Source of the DNA: Tupaia tana
Lineage: Eukaryota > Chordata > Mammalia > Scandentia > Tupaiidae
Assembly (NCBI GenBank): GCA_026018925.1
Contig: JAKSZU010000002.1
Location: forward strand, 152,766,495 to 152,830,494
Length of the DNA stretch: 64,000 bases
Direction: 5' to 3'
Made by a program: the position numbers and the translations under genes. Positions 22,629 to 34,073 of this stretch are shown here, one piece after another. The notes beneath the pieces were generated by a model that made no database searches, was not told where the DNA came from, and worked only from the letters and a program-made list of their open reading frames with translations. Within the stretch, counting starts at the first letter, position 1, and each line of letters starts with the position of its first letter.

Positions 22629-22699
22629 CCCTTTTGAATTTAGGGTTCTTTATTTTCCACCAAGGTCCTGACCACAGTCTCTCTTTTACCCTGCTTTAT

Positions 22700-22870
22700 T
22701 TTTAATCCTTAGCCCTTCATTATTAGTGTCTGGCATACTCTTCACTTGTCGCTCACTTCATCAGGACTCGTTGGTAAATTCACGTTTGAATCCCTACCAT
22801 CTAGAACTGTACCTGACACACAGTTGGTGCTCATAAAAGTAACTAAGTAAATTATGAAGGGAATAAATAG
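22700..22870 (+). mobile_element. L2 3' end
   Basis: CCCTACCATCTAGAACTGTACCTGACACACAGTTGGTGCTCATAAAAG followed by AAGGGAATAAATAG matches the L2 3' terminal block (CTGGCACATAGTAGGTGCTCAATAAA). Confidence 0.6.
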
Positions 22871-22985
22871 ATAATAAAGGTAACATACACATAGGCTAAA
22901 CAATCGAGGTAGTAGAGGAAAATGTAAATGTCAGCATTCCTCTGGCTCTGATCAGTCCCCCTTCCCGTTCTCTAGTTGCTACTGC

Positions 22986-23252
22986 TGGGACCAGCAGTTG
23001 GCATAATGGCTATGTTGCTGGACTCCCATGTAGTCGACCGTGGTTTGAGACCTGGACCCAGTGACTTAAACTCACGCCGGGCGCATGTGCATGTGTGCCC
23101 AAGATCCCAAGAAGAGAAAGGAGGAGAAGGGATTGCTGCGTGGCCATCCCCCCTGGGGGGTGATTTCTCGCTTTCTGTCTCTCTGTCTCTCTCTGTCTTT
23201 CTGGTGAACACATGCACCCTATAGCAAAGACCTCTCCAAAAACAAACAAAAA
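22986..23252 (+). mobile_element. tRNA-derived SINE, family L
   Basis: GGGACCAGCAGTTGGCATAATGG head, B box GGTTTGAGACC, CCCCCCTGGGGGG palindrome intact, end CCCTATAGCAAAGACCTCTCC and a CAAACAAAC-rich A tail. Confidence 0.88.
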
Positions 23253-23255
23253 AAA

Positions 23256-23388
23256 TTTGGGGGCACACAAGTATATGTGCCCAGTGTGATTCTTTAAGCC
23301 TCCAGGGTCAGGATTCAAACTTGACCATTGGCATGTGGGATCCAACTTTCTGTATTTAACACTTAACCACTGCACTCCGGGGCCAGCC
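23256..23388 (-). mobile_element. 5'-part fragment of a tRNA-derived SINE
   Basis: Only the tRNA head side is present: GGGGGCACACAAGTATATG to a decayed B-box complement (GGATTCAAAC) and the end CTCCGGGGCCAGCCC. It abuts the A-tail of the preceding plus-strand SINE. Confidence 0.7.
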
Positions 23389-23636
23389 CTGTAAGTGTGT
23401 TTTTAAGCATTGTCTCTGGATGTATTTCTAGTGTGTAATGCCTTGGGATCAGGATCTTTATCTTTTTTGGCCTTTAACTCCATTTACCAATCAAGAACAG
23501 ATTTTCAGTATCTGTAGATTGAATTGAATTGGACTGTCAACTTGTTAAAAATTGATAAAAATCACTAAAGTGAACTCTTGGTTTGCTAAATCACTAAACT
23601 GGATTCCTAACTCCTTTTGATAAAAACCACTAGATA

Positions 23637-23639
<3 letters not shown>

Positions 23640-23671
<32 letters not shown>

Positions 23672-24182
23672 CATAGGGTGCATGTGCTCACCTGAGAGAG
23701 ACCTTGAGAGGGAAAGTGAGAAATCACCCCCCAGGGGATATGGCCAGGCTGTAACCCCTTCTCTGGTTTCCTCCTGGGATTTGGGGTGAGCATTCATACG
23801 TGCCCTGTGTGTTTTTTTTTTTTTTTTTTTGGAGAGGTTTTCGCTATAGGGCGCGTGCGCTCGCCAGACAGACAGAGAGAGACATAGAGACAGAAAGCGA
23901 GAAATCACCCCCCAGAGGGGATGGTCATGCCGCAATCCCTTCTCCTCCATTCTCCTCTCGGGATCTTGGGCACGCACGCACACGTGCCCGGCGTGAGTTT
24001 TAAGCCACCGGGTCCAGGACAAGAACCGCAGTCAACTACGTGGGAGTCCAGCGACATAGCCATTACGCTAACTGCTGGTTCCCACCTGTGTGATTTTTTT
24101 AAGCCACTGGGTCCTGGACTCGAACCATGGTCAGTCATGTGGGAGTTCAGTGCTGTAACCACACTGCCACCTGCTAGCCCCA
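23640..24182 (-). mobile_element. tRNA-derived SINE interrupted by a younger SINE
   Basis: Left piece 23640-23812 (T-run, CCATAGGGTGCATG, GA stretch, ATTTGGGGTGAGC) and right piece about 24085-24182 (AAGCCACTGGGTCC, B-box complement GGACTCGAACC, end CACCTGCTAGCCCC). The break is again at CCCTGTGTG|TTTTT, with repeated flanks CCCTGTGTGTTTTTTT and CACCTGTGTGATTTTTTT. Confidence 0.88.
23813..24084 (-). mobile_element. Young SINE, family L, nested
   Basis: T-run, GGAGAGGTTTTCGCTATAGGGCGCG, GA stretch, GTGCCCGGCGTGAGTTTTAAGCC, end CTAACTGCTGGTTCCC. Acceptor-like AG at 23848-23849 and donor-like GTGAGT at 23993-23998 bracket 143 nt. Confidence 0.9.
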
Positions 24183-25262
24183 ATCACTAGATCATTCTAT
24201 AATATTCAAATTTCCTAGAGTGTCAGAACCTGTCAACCAGGTTGAGATATTTAGAGTTTTGGGAGAAACATTTTTTAAAATTTTGTTTAAATAACTGTTC
24301 TAAAGGCCCCCAAGTCTAATATCCTGATTTTTATCTGCTGAGGACAAGGGGATGATAGCTAAAGTGCACGTCAGGGTGCCCAACTTGAATGTGATTCAGT
24401 ATCAATTAAGCTTCTAATTGCTTTTACCATATCACGTCTTTTTTCTCCCTGATGAAATGACTAATGGGGCAAAGTTGGCAGCAGTAGAGTTAAGATGCTG
24501 TAAATTACTGTTGCCATGCTAATTTCATCCTGGCTGTTACACCAGCCCTCCAGGCTGCCGTTTCTTTCACCTTTGGTATCCTTTGCATTTTGGGCATGTT
24601 AATATTTGCAAGGGTACAGTGCTGTCCTTTACTGACAGTGCTACGGGGTTTGTGACAATGCATTGGTTTACAAGGTGAATTTGTTAACAGTATGGAGGCA
24701 CTGAAGAAGATTGTCCTGCTTCTCTGGCCAGGCCTCAGCCCAGTAGAATCTGCCTACCTTCCCACTTACCCAAATGAAACCTTGTCTTCAGTTTCCCTCC
24801 TCCCTCTCGGACTCATCCTCTGACTCTGCTTCTGCTGCCTTGCTGCAGTGGTTTGAGCCCATGTGTGTTAGCATGGATGATGTGGCTTTTGTGTGTGCAT
24901 CTTGTCTTCCAGTGGGGCCCTCGGTGAGAGGTTGGTCAGTGCCTGAAGAGAACAGGTACTGTGAACAGCTGGTTACTGAGAGTGGTGGTGTTAAAACATT
25001 GATGTGGTTGGTAAAATTTGGTTTGCTGGCATAGAGAGGAAGTGGGCATCCCGCTGCCGAATCCTGGTTTTCCTTTGTGTAAGCTTTCTTTCTTTTCTTC
25101 TTTTTTTTTGGTATTGTGTTGGTGTTTCAGATATTACCTTGATATCAGACTTGATATAATTATTTTCATACCTTTAAGTAGTTAGCTTAGTGCTAAACAA
25201 GACAGCCAACCTTTACATTCTGTAGGGAGTGGACTTAATTATTCTTATAAAGAAATAATATT

Positions 25263-25533
25263 GGGACCAGCAGTTAGCGTAATGGCTATGTCGCTGGACT
25301 CCCACGTGGTCGACCGCGGTTCGAGTCCCGGACCCGGCGGCTTAAACTCACGCCGGGCGCGTGTGCGCGCGTGCCCAGGATCCCGAGAAGAGAATGGAAG
25401 AGAAGGGATTGCGGCGTGGCCATCCCCCCTGGGGGGTGATTTCCTGCTTTCTATCTCTCTGTCTCTCTCTGTCTGTCTGGCAAGCGCATGCGCCCTATAG
25501 CAAAAACCTCTCCAAAAAAAAAGAAAGAAAAAA
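25263..25533 (+). mobile_element. Near-intact SINE, family L (reference copy)
   Basis: The best-preserved copy. A box TAGCGTAATGG at 25275-25285; perfect B box GGTTCGAGTCC at 25319-25329; body with CACGCCGGGCGCGTGTGCG; palindrome CCCCCCTGGGGGG at 25424-25436; CT-rich stretch to about 25480; CGCCCTATAGCAAAAACCTCTCC; A tail with G interruptions. TSD AAAGAAATAATAT at 25249-25261 and 25534-25546. Many CpGs survive, so insertion is recent. The pol III promoter looks intact, so it may be transcribed. It lies 690 bp before FAT1 exon 2. Confidence 0.95.
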
Positions 25534-25636
25534 AAAAGAAATAATATCATTTCAGGATAGCTTTTGAAATGAGATGATAAGCTGTCGTTATAGAGGACAT
25601 ATAAAAACACCATTTTCCTTAAAATTAGTTGCTTAA

Positions 25637-25886
25637 GGGACCAGCAGATGGTGTAATGGTTATGTTGCTGGATTCCTGCGTAATTGACCATACTTTGGGT
25701 CCTGGACCTGGCGGCTTAAAACTCACGCTGGGCATGTGTATGTGTGCCCAAGATCCCAAGAGGAGAATGAAGAAGAAGGGATTGTAGCATGGCCATCCCC
25801 CCCCAGGGGAGTGATTTCTCACTTTTTATCTCTGGTGAGCACACATGCTTGATAGCAGAACTCTCTCTTAAAAAAAGAAAATAAAG
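25637..25886 (+). mobile_element. tRNA-derived SINE, family L
   Basis: GGGACCAGCAGATGGTGTAATGG head, B box decayed (CTTTGGGTCC), CCCCCCCCAGGGGAGTG, end AACTCTCTCTTAAAAAAAGAAAATAAAG. Older than the copy 100 bp upstream. Confidence 0.85.
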
Positions 25887-26200
25887 AATATAATTTAGTT
25901 GTTACAGCTGGCAGTCTTTTATTTAATGTTCCTGGATATTCTTGTACCATTCAAACATGAAAAATATGAACTTGAGTCATTTAAATAAGAAAAATAGATG
26001 CAGTTAATTTTAGCCATATTGGAAGAGTGTTGATGCTTACTAGAAAACAGAAAAAAAAAAAAAAAGCCAATACTTTGTGTTTAATTTATATTTCACATAA
26101 ATGGAAAATACTTCCTTAAAATATAAGGTTTTTTTAAAAAAAGTAAGGTTTAAAACAGCTTACACATTTTCCTTACTTTATTTTCCCAAAGTAATCATTT

Positions 26201-26222
26201 TTCTTCTTTTCTTCTTTTTTAG
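26201..26222 (+). promoter_or_regulatory. Splice acceptor of FAT1 exon 2
   Basis: A 20-nt near-pure pyrimidine tract of T and C ends in TTTTTTAG, with AG at 26221-26222. Exon 2 starts GTTCCTGAGC at 26223. Confidence 0.95.
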
Positions 26223-26240
26223 GTTCCTGAGCATTAAGCA

Positions 26241-29200
26241 ATGGGGAGACATTTGGTGTTGCTTCTGCTCCTGCTCCTCCTCCTCCAGCATTTTGGACAC
26301 GGCGATGGAGGCCAAAGACTTGAACAGACCCCTCCTCTACAGTTTACACAGCTCCAGTACAATGTCACCGTGCACGAGAACTCCGCAGCCAAGACCTACG
26401 TGGGGCATCCTGTGAAGATGGGCATTTACATTACAAACCCCTCGTGGGAATTAAGGTACAAAATTGTCTCCGGAGACAATGAAAACCTGTTCAAAGCTGA
26501 AGAGTACGTCCTTGGGGACTTTTGCTTTCTGAGAATAAGGACCAAAGGAGGAAATACAGCTATTCTCAACAGAGAAGTGAAAGACCATTACACGCTGATA
26601 GTCAAAGCAGTTGAAAAAAATACTAACGCTGAAGCACGAACCAAGGTGAGGGTGCGAGTGCTGGATACAAACGACTTGAGGCCATTGTTCTCACCCACCT
26701 CATACAGTGTGTCCCTGCCCGAAAACACAGCTGTACGGACCAGTATTGCAAGAGTCAGCGCTACAGATGCCGACATAGGAACCAATGGAGAATTCTACTA
26801 CAGTTTTAGAGACCGAACAGACATGTTTGCTATTCACCCGACCAGTGGAGTGGTAGTTTTAACAGGTAGACTTGATTACATGGAGACCAAGCTCTATGAG
26901 ATGGAGATCCTTGCTGTAGACCGGGGAATGAAGTTGTATGGTAGCAGTGGTATCAGCAGCATGGCCAAGCTAACAGTTCATGTAGAACAAGCCAATGAAT
27001 GTGCTCCCGAGATCACAGCAGTGACATTATCGCCATCAGAACTGGACAAGGACCCGATATATGCCATCGTAACCGTGGATGACTGTGACCAGGGTGCCAA
27101 TGGGGAGATAGCGTCCTTGAGCATTGTTGCAGGGGATGACCTTCAGCAGTTTAGAACAGTGAGGTCCTTCCCAGGGAGTAAAGAATATAAAGTCAAAGCC
27201 TTGGGTGGCATTGATTGGGACAGTCATCCTTTTGGCTACAATCTGACACTTCAGGCTAAAGATAAAGGGAACCCTCCCCAGGTATCTTCTGTAAAAGTCA
27301 TTCATGTGATGTCCCCACAGTTCAAAGCAGGGCCTGCCAAGTTTGAAAAGGATGTTTACAGAGCAGACATAAGTGAATTTGCTCCTCCCCACACACCCGT
27401 GGTCATGGTAAAAGCCATTCCTAGTTACTCCCATTTGAGATACGTTTTTAAAAGTACGCCGGGAAGAGCTAAATTTAGTTTAAACCACAACACTGGTCTC
27501 ATTTCCATTTTAGAACCAATTAAAAGACAACAGGCATCCCATTTTGAGCTTGAAGTAACTACAAGTGACAGAAAAGCCTCCACCAGAGTCTTGGTTAAAG
27601 TCTTAGGTACAAATAGCAATCCTCCCGAATTTACCCAGACAGCATACAAAGCCTCCTTTGATGAGAACGTGCCCATCGGTACCACTGTCATGAGCGTGAG
27701 TGCCGTAGACCCTGATGAGGGTGAGAATGGGTATGTGACTTACAGCATTGCAAACTTAAATCATGTTCCATTTGTGATCGACCACTTCACTGGTGCGGTG
27801 AGCACATCAGAAAACTTGGACTATGAACTGATGCCTCGGGTTTATACTCTACGAATTCGAGCATCCGACTGGGGCTTGCCATATCGCCGGGAAGTGGAGG
27901 TCCTCGCTACCATTACTCTCAATAACTTGAATGACAACACACCCCTGTTTGAGAAAATAAACTGTGAGGGCACCGTTCCGAGGGATCTCGGTGTGGGAGA
28001 GCAAATAACTACTGTTTCTGCTATTGATGCTGATGAGCTGCAGTTGGTACGGTATCAGATTGAAGCTGGAAATGAACTAGAGTTGTTTAGCTTAAACCCT
28101 AACTCTGGGGTATTGTCGTTAAAGAAATCACTAATGGATGGCTTAGGGGCCAAGGTGTCTTTTCACAGTCTGAGAATTACAGCTACAGACGGAGAAAATT
28201 TTGCCACCCCGTTATATATCAACATAACTGTGACTGCCAGTCGCAAGCTGGTAAACTTGCAGTGTGAAGAGACTGGTGTTGCCAAAATGCTGGCAGAGAA
28301 ACTTCTGCAGGCAAACAAACTGCACAGTCAGGGAGAAGCCGAGGATGTTTTCTTTGATTCTCACTCTGTCAATGCGCATGCTCCACAGTTTAGAAGTACT
28401 CTTCCCACTGACATTGAGGTAAAGGAAAACCATCCTGTGGGGTCTGATATAATTTTCATGAATGCTACCGACCTTGACACTGGCTTCAATGGAAAACTGG
28501 TCTACTCTATTTCTGGAGGAAATGAGGATAGTTGCTTTGTTATTGACATGGAAACAGGAATGCTAAAAATTTTATCTCCACTTGACCGTGAAACAACAGA
28601 TAAATATACTCTGAATGTTACTGTCTATGACCTTGGTATACCACAGAAGGCCGCTTGGCATCTTCTGGGTATCAGAGTTCTGGATGCCAATGATAATCCT
28701 CCTGAGTTTTTACAGGAGAGCTATTTCGTCGAAGTGAGTGAAGACAAGGAGCTCAGTAGTGAGATCATTCAGGTTGAAGCCACAGACAAAGATCTAGGGC
28801 CCAATGGACTTGTGACATACTCTATTCTTACAGACACAGATAGGTTTTCAATTGACAGCGTGACTGGCGTTGTTAAAATAGCCCGTCCTCTGGATCGCGA
28901 GGTACAGCATGTACATTACTTAAAGATTGAAGCCAGGGATCAAGCCAAAGAAGAACCCCAACTGTTTTCCACGGTCCTTTTGAAAGTATCACTAGAAGAT
29001 GTTAATGACAACCCACCTACGTTTATTCCACCTCATTACCGTGTGAAAGTTCGAGAGGATCTTCCAGAAGGAACCATAATCATGTGGTTGGAAGCCTATG
29101 ATCCTGATCTAGGTCAGTCTAGTCAGGTGAGGTACAGTCTGATGGACCATGGAGAAGGAAACTTTGATGTAGATAAGCTCAGTGGAGCTGTTCGAATTGT

Positions 29201-29508
29201 CCAGCAGTTGGACTTTGAGAAGAAGCAAGTGTATAATCTCACCGTGAGGGCCAAAGACAAAGGGAAGCCCATTTCTCTGTCTTCGACTTGCTATGTCGAA
29301 GTGGAAGTAATTGATGTGAACGAGAACCTACACCCCCCAGTGTTTTCCAGCTTTGTGGAAAAAGGCGTAGTGAAAGAAGATGTCCCTATTGGCTCATCAG
29401 TAATGACCGTGTCAGCTCATGATGAGGACCCAGGAAGAGATGGGGAGATCCGTTATTCCATTCGAGATGGTTCTGGTGTTGGCGTTTTCAAGATAGATGA
29501 AGAAACAG
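26241..29508 (+). CDS. FAT1: FAT1 protocadherin, coding part of exon 2 (residues 1 to 1089 and first base of codon 1090)
   Basis: FAT1 is a very large single-pass cell-surface protocadherin with 34 cadherin repeats in the family; it acts in cell adhesion, actin organisation and planar polarity, and curbs growth signalling. This exon encodes a signal peptide (residues 1-21, MGRHLV then a ten-Leu run) and eight full cadherin repeats plus half of the ninth, by analogy with the human domain map. Calcium-binding motifs are visible: LDTND (141-145), DADIG (176-180), DPDEG (490-494), LNDN (563-566), DLDTG (744-748), LDANDNPPEF (814-823), DKDLG (849-853), EDVNDNPPTF (919-928), DPDLG (954-958), IDVNEN (1024-1029) and DEDPG (1061-1065). 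N-glycosylation sites include N41, N334, N661, N741, N792 and N999. Start choice: an in-frame TAA lies at 26235-26237, two codons before the ATG, and the ATG context (G at -3, G at +4) is strong. The frame is intact throughout. Compared with the human N-terminus as I recall it, there is one extra Pro (QTPPLQF). Confidence 0.97.
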
Positions 29509-29514
29509 GTAACC
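29505..29514 (+). promoter_or_regulatory. Splice donor of FAT1 exon 2 (phase 1)
   Basis: ACAG|GTAACC, with GT at 29509-29510. It splits codon 1090 after its first base, so a following exon beginning GN restores Gly, as in human FAT1 (TG-VIETS). Without splicing the frame would run only seven more codons to a TAG at 29529-29531. Confidence 0.95.
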
Positions 29515-29997
29515 ATGTTTTTGCTGCTTAGGTGTGATGTCCCCTTCAATTAGTGCCTCATTGCTTTGTGATAGTTCCTTCACAATTCCTGATTAGTCCC
29601 TGTTCAGGCTCAGTGCAGAAGTGAGGTTCATGTTAAGTTGTCTTATTGCTGTAGATAGATATGTGTATGTGTAGTGAGTCCTGGAGATGGAACCAAAGGA
29701 GCCTGAGTGATAAAGGGGACATCAGATGAGTAAAAGGGACAGGGAAAAATCACAGATACCGATATCTAAGTTTGTTCTCTGTATTACCAGAAGTATCCCT
29801 GTGGTTCTGTTCTGTTGTAACTTAGAGAAACCCTTCCAACGTTTTTCAAGCTAGTACGCCTGCATACTTAGAACAGCCACCACCACCACCTGGCATGACA
29901 TCCAGAGATTATGCAGCAGTGCACACAGAAGGGATTATGTGCTAAAACTTCTTATATATGATCTGTGGTACTTCCTCCCTCCTTCAGGTTTTGTTTG

Positions 29998-30200
29998 AGA
30001 GGCAGGTAGAGGGTAGTGGAATGTCAAACTAAACTCTTTGCTTGAAATTCTGGCTTCTTCAGTTATTTAGTAATCTTGAACAAGTTAATTACCTCTTAAA
30101 ACTAACTTTTTTCATTTATAAGATGGGGACACAATTATCAAAAGATGTATGGGTAAGTGAAATAACACGGGGAAGGTCCTAGCATGTATTAGATTTGTTA
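29998..30200 (-). mobile_element. MIR element
   Basis: TAATCTTGAACAAGTTAATTACC, TTTTTTCATTTATAAGATGGGG and GGGAAGGTCCTAGCATGTATT follow the order of minus-strand MIR (CTTGGGCAAGTCACTTAACC, CATCTGTAAAATGGGG, GCACATAGTA). Confidence 0.7.
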
Positions 30201-30299
30201 CATGTTTTGGAGATGGTAGCAGTACTTGGCCATGATAGTCGTTCGACTGGGGCCCCCAACCAGCCAGATCACGTTAGAGTGCATGTACTGTTGTACTGT

Positions 30300-30438
30300 A
30301 GAGGTTCTCACAGACACTGCAGTTACATGTCAGTCTCCTTGACAGACTGTGAGCCTTCAAGGGAAGGTTTTTGCTCGTGCATATTTATTTAGTTATTTAT
30401 TTTTAAGTAGAGGTTTTTGCCTGGGATGTGTGCTTGCC

Positions 30439-30471
<33 letters not shown>

Positions 30472-30790
30472 CAGTGAGAAGGAAACTGAGAAATCACTCC
30501 TCAGGGGGAATGGCCACACTGCAGTCCCTTCTCCTCCATTATTCTTCTCTCAGGATCTTGGAGACTCATGCATACATGTCCGGAATGATTTTCAAGCCAT
30601 GGGGTCCAGGACTCGAACTGCAGTTGGCCATGCAGGAGTCCAGGGACAGAAATGCTATGCCATCCACTAGTCCCAGCTCATGCATTTTCTGTCTTTAGCC
30701 CCTAGCAAAAAGTGCTTTGCACATAGAAGCTGCTCCTTTAATAAGTGTTCAAAAAAATTGTGTATATAAATGAATATTTTGGTTTTGACT
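30300..30790 (+). mobile_element. L2 3' end split by a SINE
   Basis: Left piece (GACAGACTGTGAGCCTTCAAGGGAAGG, ending near 30378) corresponds to the L2 block TAGACTGTGAGCTCCTTGAGGGC. Right piece from 30675 (TAGCCCCTAGCAAAAAGTGC, CACATAGAAGCTGC, TTTAATAAGTG) corresponds to the L2 terminal block. The intervening 296 bp is a SINE flanked by GCTCGTGCATATTTA and GCTCATGCATTTT. Confidence 0.7.
30379..30674 (-). mobile_element. tRNA-derived SINE, family L, inside L2
   Basis: Tail (TTTA)n, AGAGGTTTTTGCCTGGGATG, GA stretch with (GACA)n expansion, CCTCAGGGGGAATGG, B-box complement GGACTCGAACTGC, end GCCATCCACTAGTCCC. Confidence 0.85.
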
Positions 30791-31221
30791 GTCCTTTTCT
30801 CCCACAGTGGTATTGGGAATAAAAGGAAAATGGTTAATACAGAACTAACCAGGGATGAATGGGGTCTTAGTTTGTTTGTTAATCTGAGCAGTGTTTCCCT
30901 TATAAATCTATTATAAAAGAGACTATTCTTTATTGCATTAAAACTTTATATATTCTCTGTCTTTGCATCTGTCTCTGGCAAATGCACATTGTCCCTTACT
31001 AAATTAAACCCCAAAACAAAAAGCTTTATATATTCAGTAATACCTCACACACATACAAAACCACACACCCAAAATTCTTCAGTCAGCACCCTTCTCAGCA
31101 CCCACATCGATACCTACATGTGCATAACACTTGAAAAATATAATTTGTGTGTTAGAAATAAGTTGTTTTGGAGGCTGTAATATTTTTATTGTACCTTTAT
31201 TGATGTAAGGAATTCTTTTTC

Positions 31222-31388
31222 TTTTTTAAAAAGAATTATTTTATTTAACTTTATTTATTTAGTTAGTTAAATTTGATCACAGCAAGCGAGAGAGAGAAAG
31301 TGAGAAAGTGTTGCCAGGTCCAGGAATTGAACCATTGTCAGCCACATGGGAGTACAGCGCCCATTACCACCACACCACCTGCTGGCCC
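31222..31388 (-). mobile_element. tRNA-derived SINE, family S
   Basis: AT-rich tail, AAATTTGATCACAGCAAGCGAGAG, AAGTGAGAAAGTG, B-box complement GGAATTGAACC, end CACCTGCTGGCCCC. Flanks AAGGAATTCTTTTTCT and AGGAGTTCTTTTTCT look like the TSD. Confidence 0.82.
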
Positions 31389-32464
31389 CAGGAGTTCTTT
31401 TTCTAATTGATTATATATACCATTACTATATGTTAGGTACATATATCACTCATCTAAACTACCCATAACTAGTTTAATTCAGGAGAAAGCATAATCAACA
31501 GGGTTTGGTAATCACTCATCCGAAGAGTAGAATGGTTTTTTTCCTTTTTTTTTAATTGTGCTAACTAATATCGATTTGAATTTTCAAGTACAATGTCAGC
31601 ACAGAAAAATTACCAAGAGTTAATAGCTGAAGTGCAAACTGATTTTTTTTTTTAATTTTCTAAGGACACTTATTTCTACATGTTTGCTTTCTCTTTTAAA
31701 AGTGGGTTTCAAAAGCCTATAAATAGTTGTTAAAATAAGTTAAAGTTGAGGCAGAACATAGAACCAAAAACTTAAGTTACAATTTCTCATGACTTAAATT
31801 ATATGAACTTTGGTTTTTTTCTTGCAAGTGAAAAGAGTATTTTTATTGTTGCTTTTTAAAGAATCCTGTAGGACTAGTATTTTCACCTATAAATGTAAGG
31901 AATTGGGATATTCTTAAAAGGGAAAAAAGAGGAAACAACTAACCAAACAAGGTAGTATCTTGAAATAGATCTGTAGCAGTTTTCAGACTTGAATGGTAGT
32001 GCTACCTTTTCTCCAATAGTAATTTAGTGGGAGGGCAGGAGAGGTGTTGGTATTTTGGGTAGTGGGGTTGGTAAATGTGTAAGAAACTTACGCATTTATG
32101 AAAATATTCATATTTAAAGGTGAGAAAGAAACTGAAAATTTCTAGGTCTTTTATTTTGTTTTCCTTGCTTTGCGGAGGGAAATATTGAATATGTGATGTA
32201 TGGTAGAGTTAGGTTTATATGCTTTCTGAAATTGAATAAAAGTGATAGAATAATTTAACACTTCGATATGCATTACAAGATACATTTTTGGCAGGAGAGT
32301 TAATCAGTCCAAATTATTTTAGAAATTCCCAGTAGAGCCATTGATACTACACGAGGGGACTTGAGAGAGTTCCTGGAAAAGTGGAATTAAAGTACAAGTT
32401 TATACTGGTGCAAAAGAGTTGTACAATACATGCATAGTTTTTGCATAATACACGTTCTGTGAAC

Positions 32465-32640
32465 TTTTTTTTTCTTTTTAATTTTCATGAGACAGAGAGA
32501 GAGAGCATCCCCAAAGATCCATTCTCGGCTTCAGCTAGCTTAGGGCATAGACACGCGTGTGTGCTCCCCATGTACAGGGAGGCTTTGGGATACAAACCCA
32601 GGTCCTTCCTATTATGACTGGCTGGCTGTCCAGGACCTTT
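32465..32640 (-). mobile_element. Diverged tRNA-like SINE of a different subtype
   Basis: On the minus strand it reads GGTCCTGGACAGCC, a B-box-like GGGTTTGTATCCC, then a GTACATGGGGAGCACACACGC body and a T/GA end. It shares layout but little sequence with family L. Confidence 0.5.
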
Positions 32641-32726
32641 GAAGACCTGTCATAGTGTAGAGTTATTTTAGGAAGAACTATTTTGTGCATTCGAACTTTC
32701 TGTTTAGAGTTTGCATGACTAATTCC

Positions 32727-32975
32727 TTTTTTTATGGAGAGATTTTTTTTTCTTCGCTATAGTATGCATGGGCTTGCCAGAAAGACAGACAGAAAGCAAG
32801 AAATCACCCCCCAGGGGGGATAGCCATGCTGCAATCCCTTCTCCTCCATTCTCCTCTCCATATCTTGGGCACACACATACACGCGCCCGGCGTGAGTTTA
32901 AGCCACTGGGTCCAGGACTCAAACCACAGTCGACTACATGGGAGTCCAGCGACATAGCCATTACACTAACTGCTG
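32727..32975 (-). mobile_element. tRNA-derived SINE, family L, with TSD
   Basis: TSD TGCATGACTAATTCC at 32712-32726 and TGCATGACTAATTTC at 32976-32990. The 5' end stops at CTAACTGCTG, lacking GTCCC. GA stretch shortened to AGAAAGACAGACAGAAAGC. Confidence 0.9.
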
Positions 32976-34073
32976 TGCATGACTAATTTCTAGGGAGGGT
33001 GTAAGTATGGAGAGATGTCAGTGGGATGAAGAAAAGTAAATGCCATTCAGAACACCAGTAGTGATGCCAGACAGATAGCACTGACACTCAGGGTGAATTG
33101 GAGCTGACAAGGCTCAAGGCAGGTTAACACTTTTCTGAAACTTCTCTCTCTCTGCTCATTGCCTATTTCCGCTGGGCCCTTACTTTTTCTCACAGTGCTG
33201 TGTTTAATATTGCTAATAGATAAGGTGCAAGACCGCTTGGCTCTGGACAGCAAGAAACCACCTACCTTATTGTTTGCATCTTGCTTATGACTCAACTTTG
33301 TGTTGGTTGAGTAATGTAGCCACATTTTCCCACTATTTTACCTACTTGGACATTGCCAAATTCACAGAACTGTGTATCAGTATATCTAGCAATCTGAATT
33401 GAGCTCATACTATTTTTAATATTCTTCCTTATCTTTAAATATGCTTAAGTTTGAAACATCCCCTGAAAAGTAGTTTTTATTTATTTATTTAGAGACAAAA
33501 ATTCTGTGGACTGCCTAAATTATGACACCAAATATATAGTTCTTCTAGTTCTGGATTTTGTTTGTATTTTTGCTTAACTGGGTTTGCAAAGGAGGAGGGT
33601 GCAATTAGCTGTGGGGGTGACAGTCATTTGACTCCTGATAATCTCTCTCTGTATCATATGCTTTTCCTGGAGGGCCTCTGGGTATTAGTTTAGTGAACTA
33701 TTCTGACAAATCCGTGTCCACCTGACTGCTCTTCCGTTTGAGGTTTGAAGGGTAGAGTTATATGTGAAAAATTACTTGGAACGTCAGTTTTGTTAGAGGG
33801 CCAATCTCTAGAGCTCTAATTAAGATTCTCCTCTGTAATTTTCTCTCTTTAATAGCTACGGTAAGGATTGTAAAGTAGATTTAACAAAAATGTTTAGCGG
33901 GGTAAATATCTTTGAAGCATGTGTAATTCCACATTTAGGTTTTGGCTTTCCTGACATACTTCTGCATGCACCCCGTACTTACTCAGATAATGTTCTTAGT
34001 TGCCTTGTTGTAAGCTTCGTAATTAAGCAGAATAGAATCTTGTGCATTCTTCCTATCGACTTGTGGAATTACT

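Larger units (their letters stand above)
9001..26222 (+). other. FAT1 intron 1
   Basis: Bounded by GTGAGT at 9001 and TTTTTTAG at 26215-26222. Contents not listed separately: 9003-10430 holds ordinary DNA with a 24-A run at 9678-9701. I see nothing assignable in 12290-13148, 13457-14380, 14650-15080, 15360-15846, 16143-16509, 16837-17465, 17911-18202, 18260-19210, 19644-21034 (AT-rich, looks unique), 21263-21784, 24181-25248 and 25887-26200. The intron is dense in SINEs in both orientations, while L1 sequence was not recognised. Confidence 0.75.

Noticed and set aside
24774..25034. Plus-strand frame of 86 codons
   Set aside because: No splice context, no homology recognised and ordinary intronic composition.
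25263..25340. tRNA gene
   Set aside because: Perfect A and B boxes, but no cloverleaf with a proper anticodon arm and acceptor pairing, and the unit is the head of a SINE with body, A-tail and TSD.
29509..29531. Extension of the FAT1 frame past the donor (residues NHVFAA)
   Set aside because: It is intron read-through: GTAACC is a good donor at the position where FAT1 exon 2 ends, and the phase fits the next exon.
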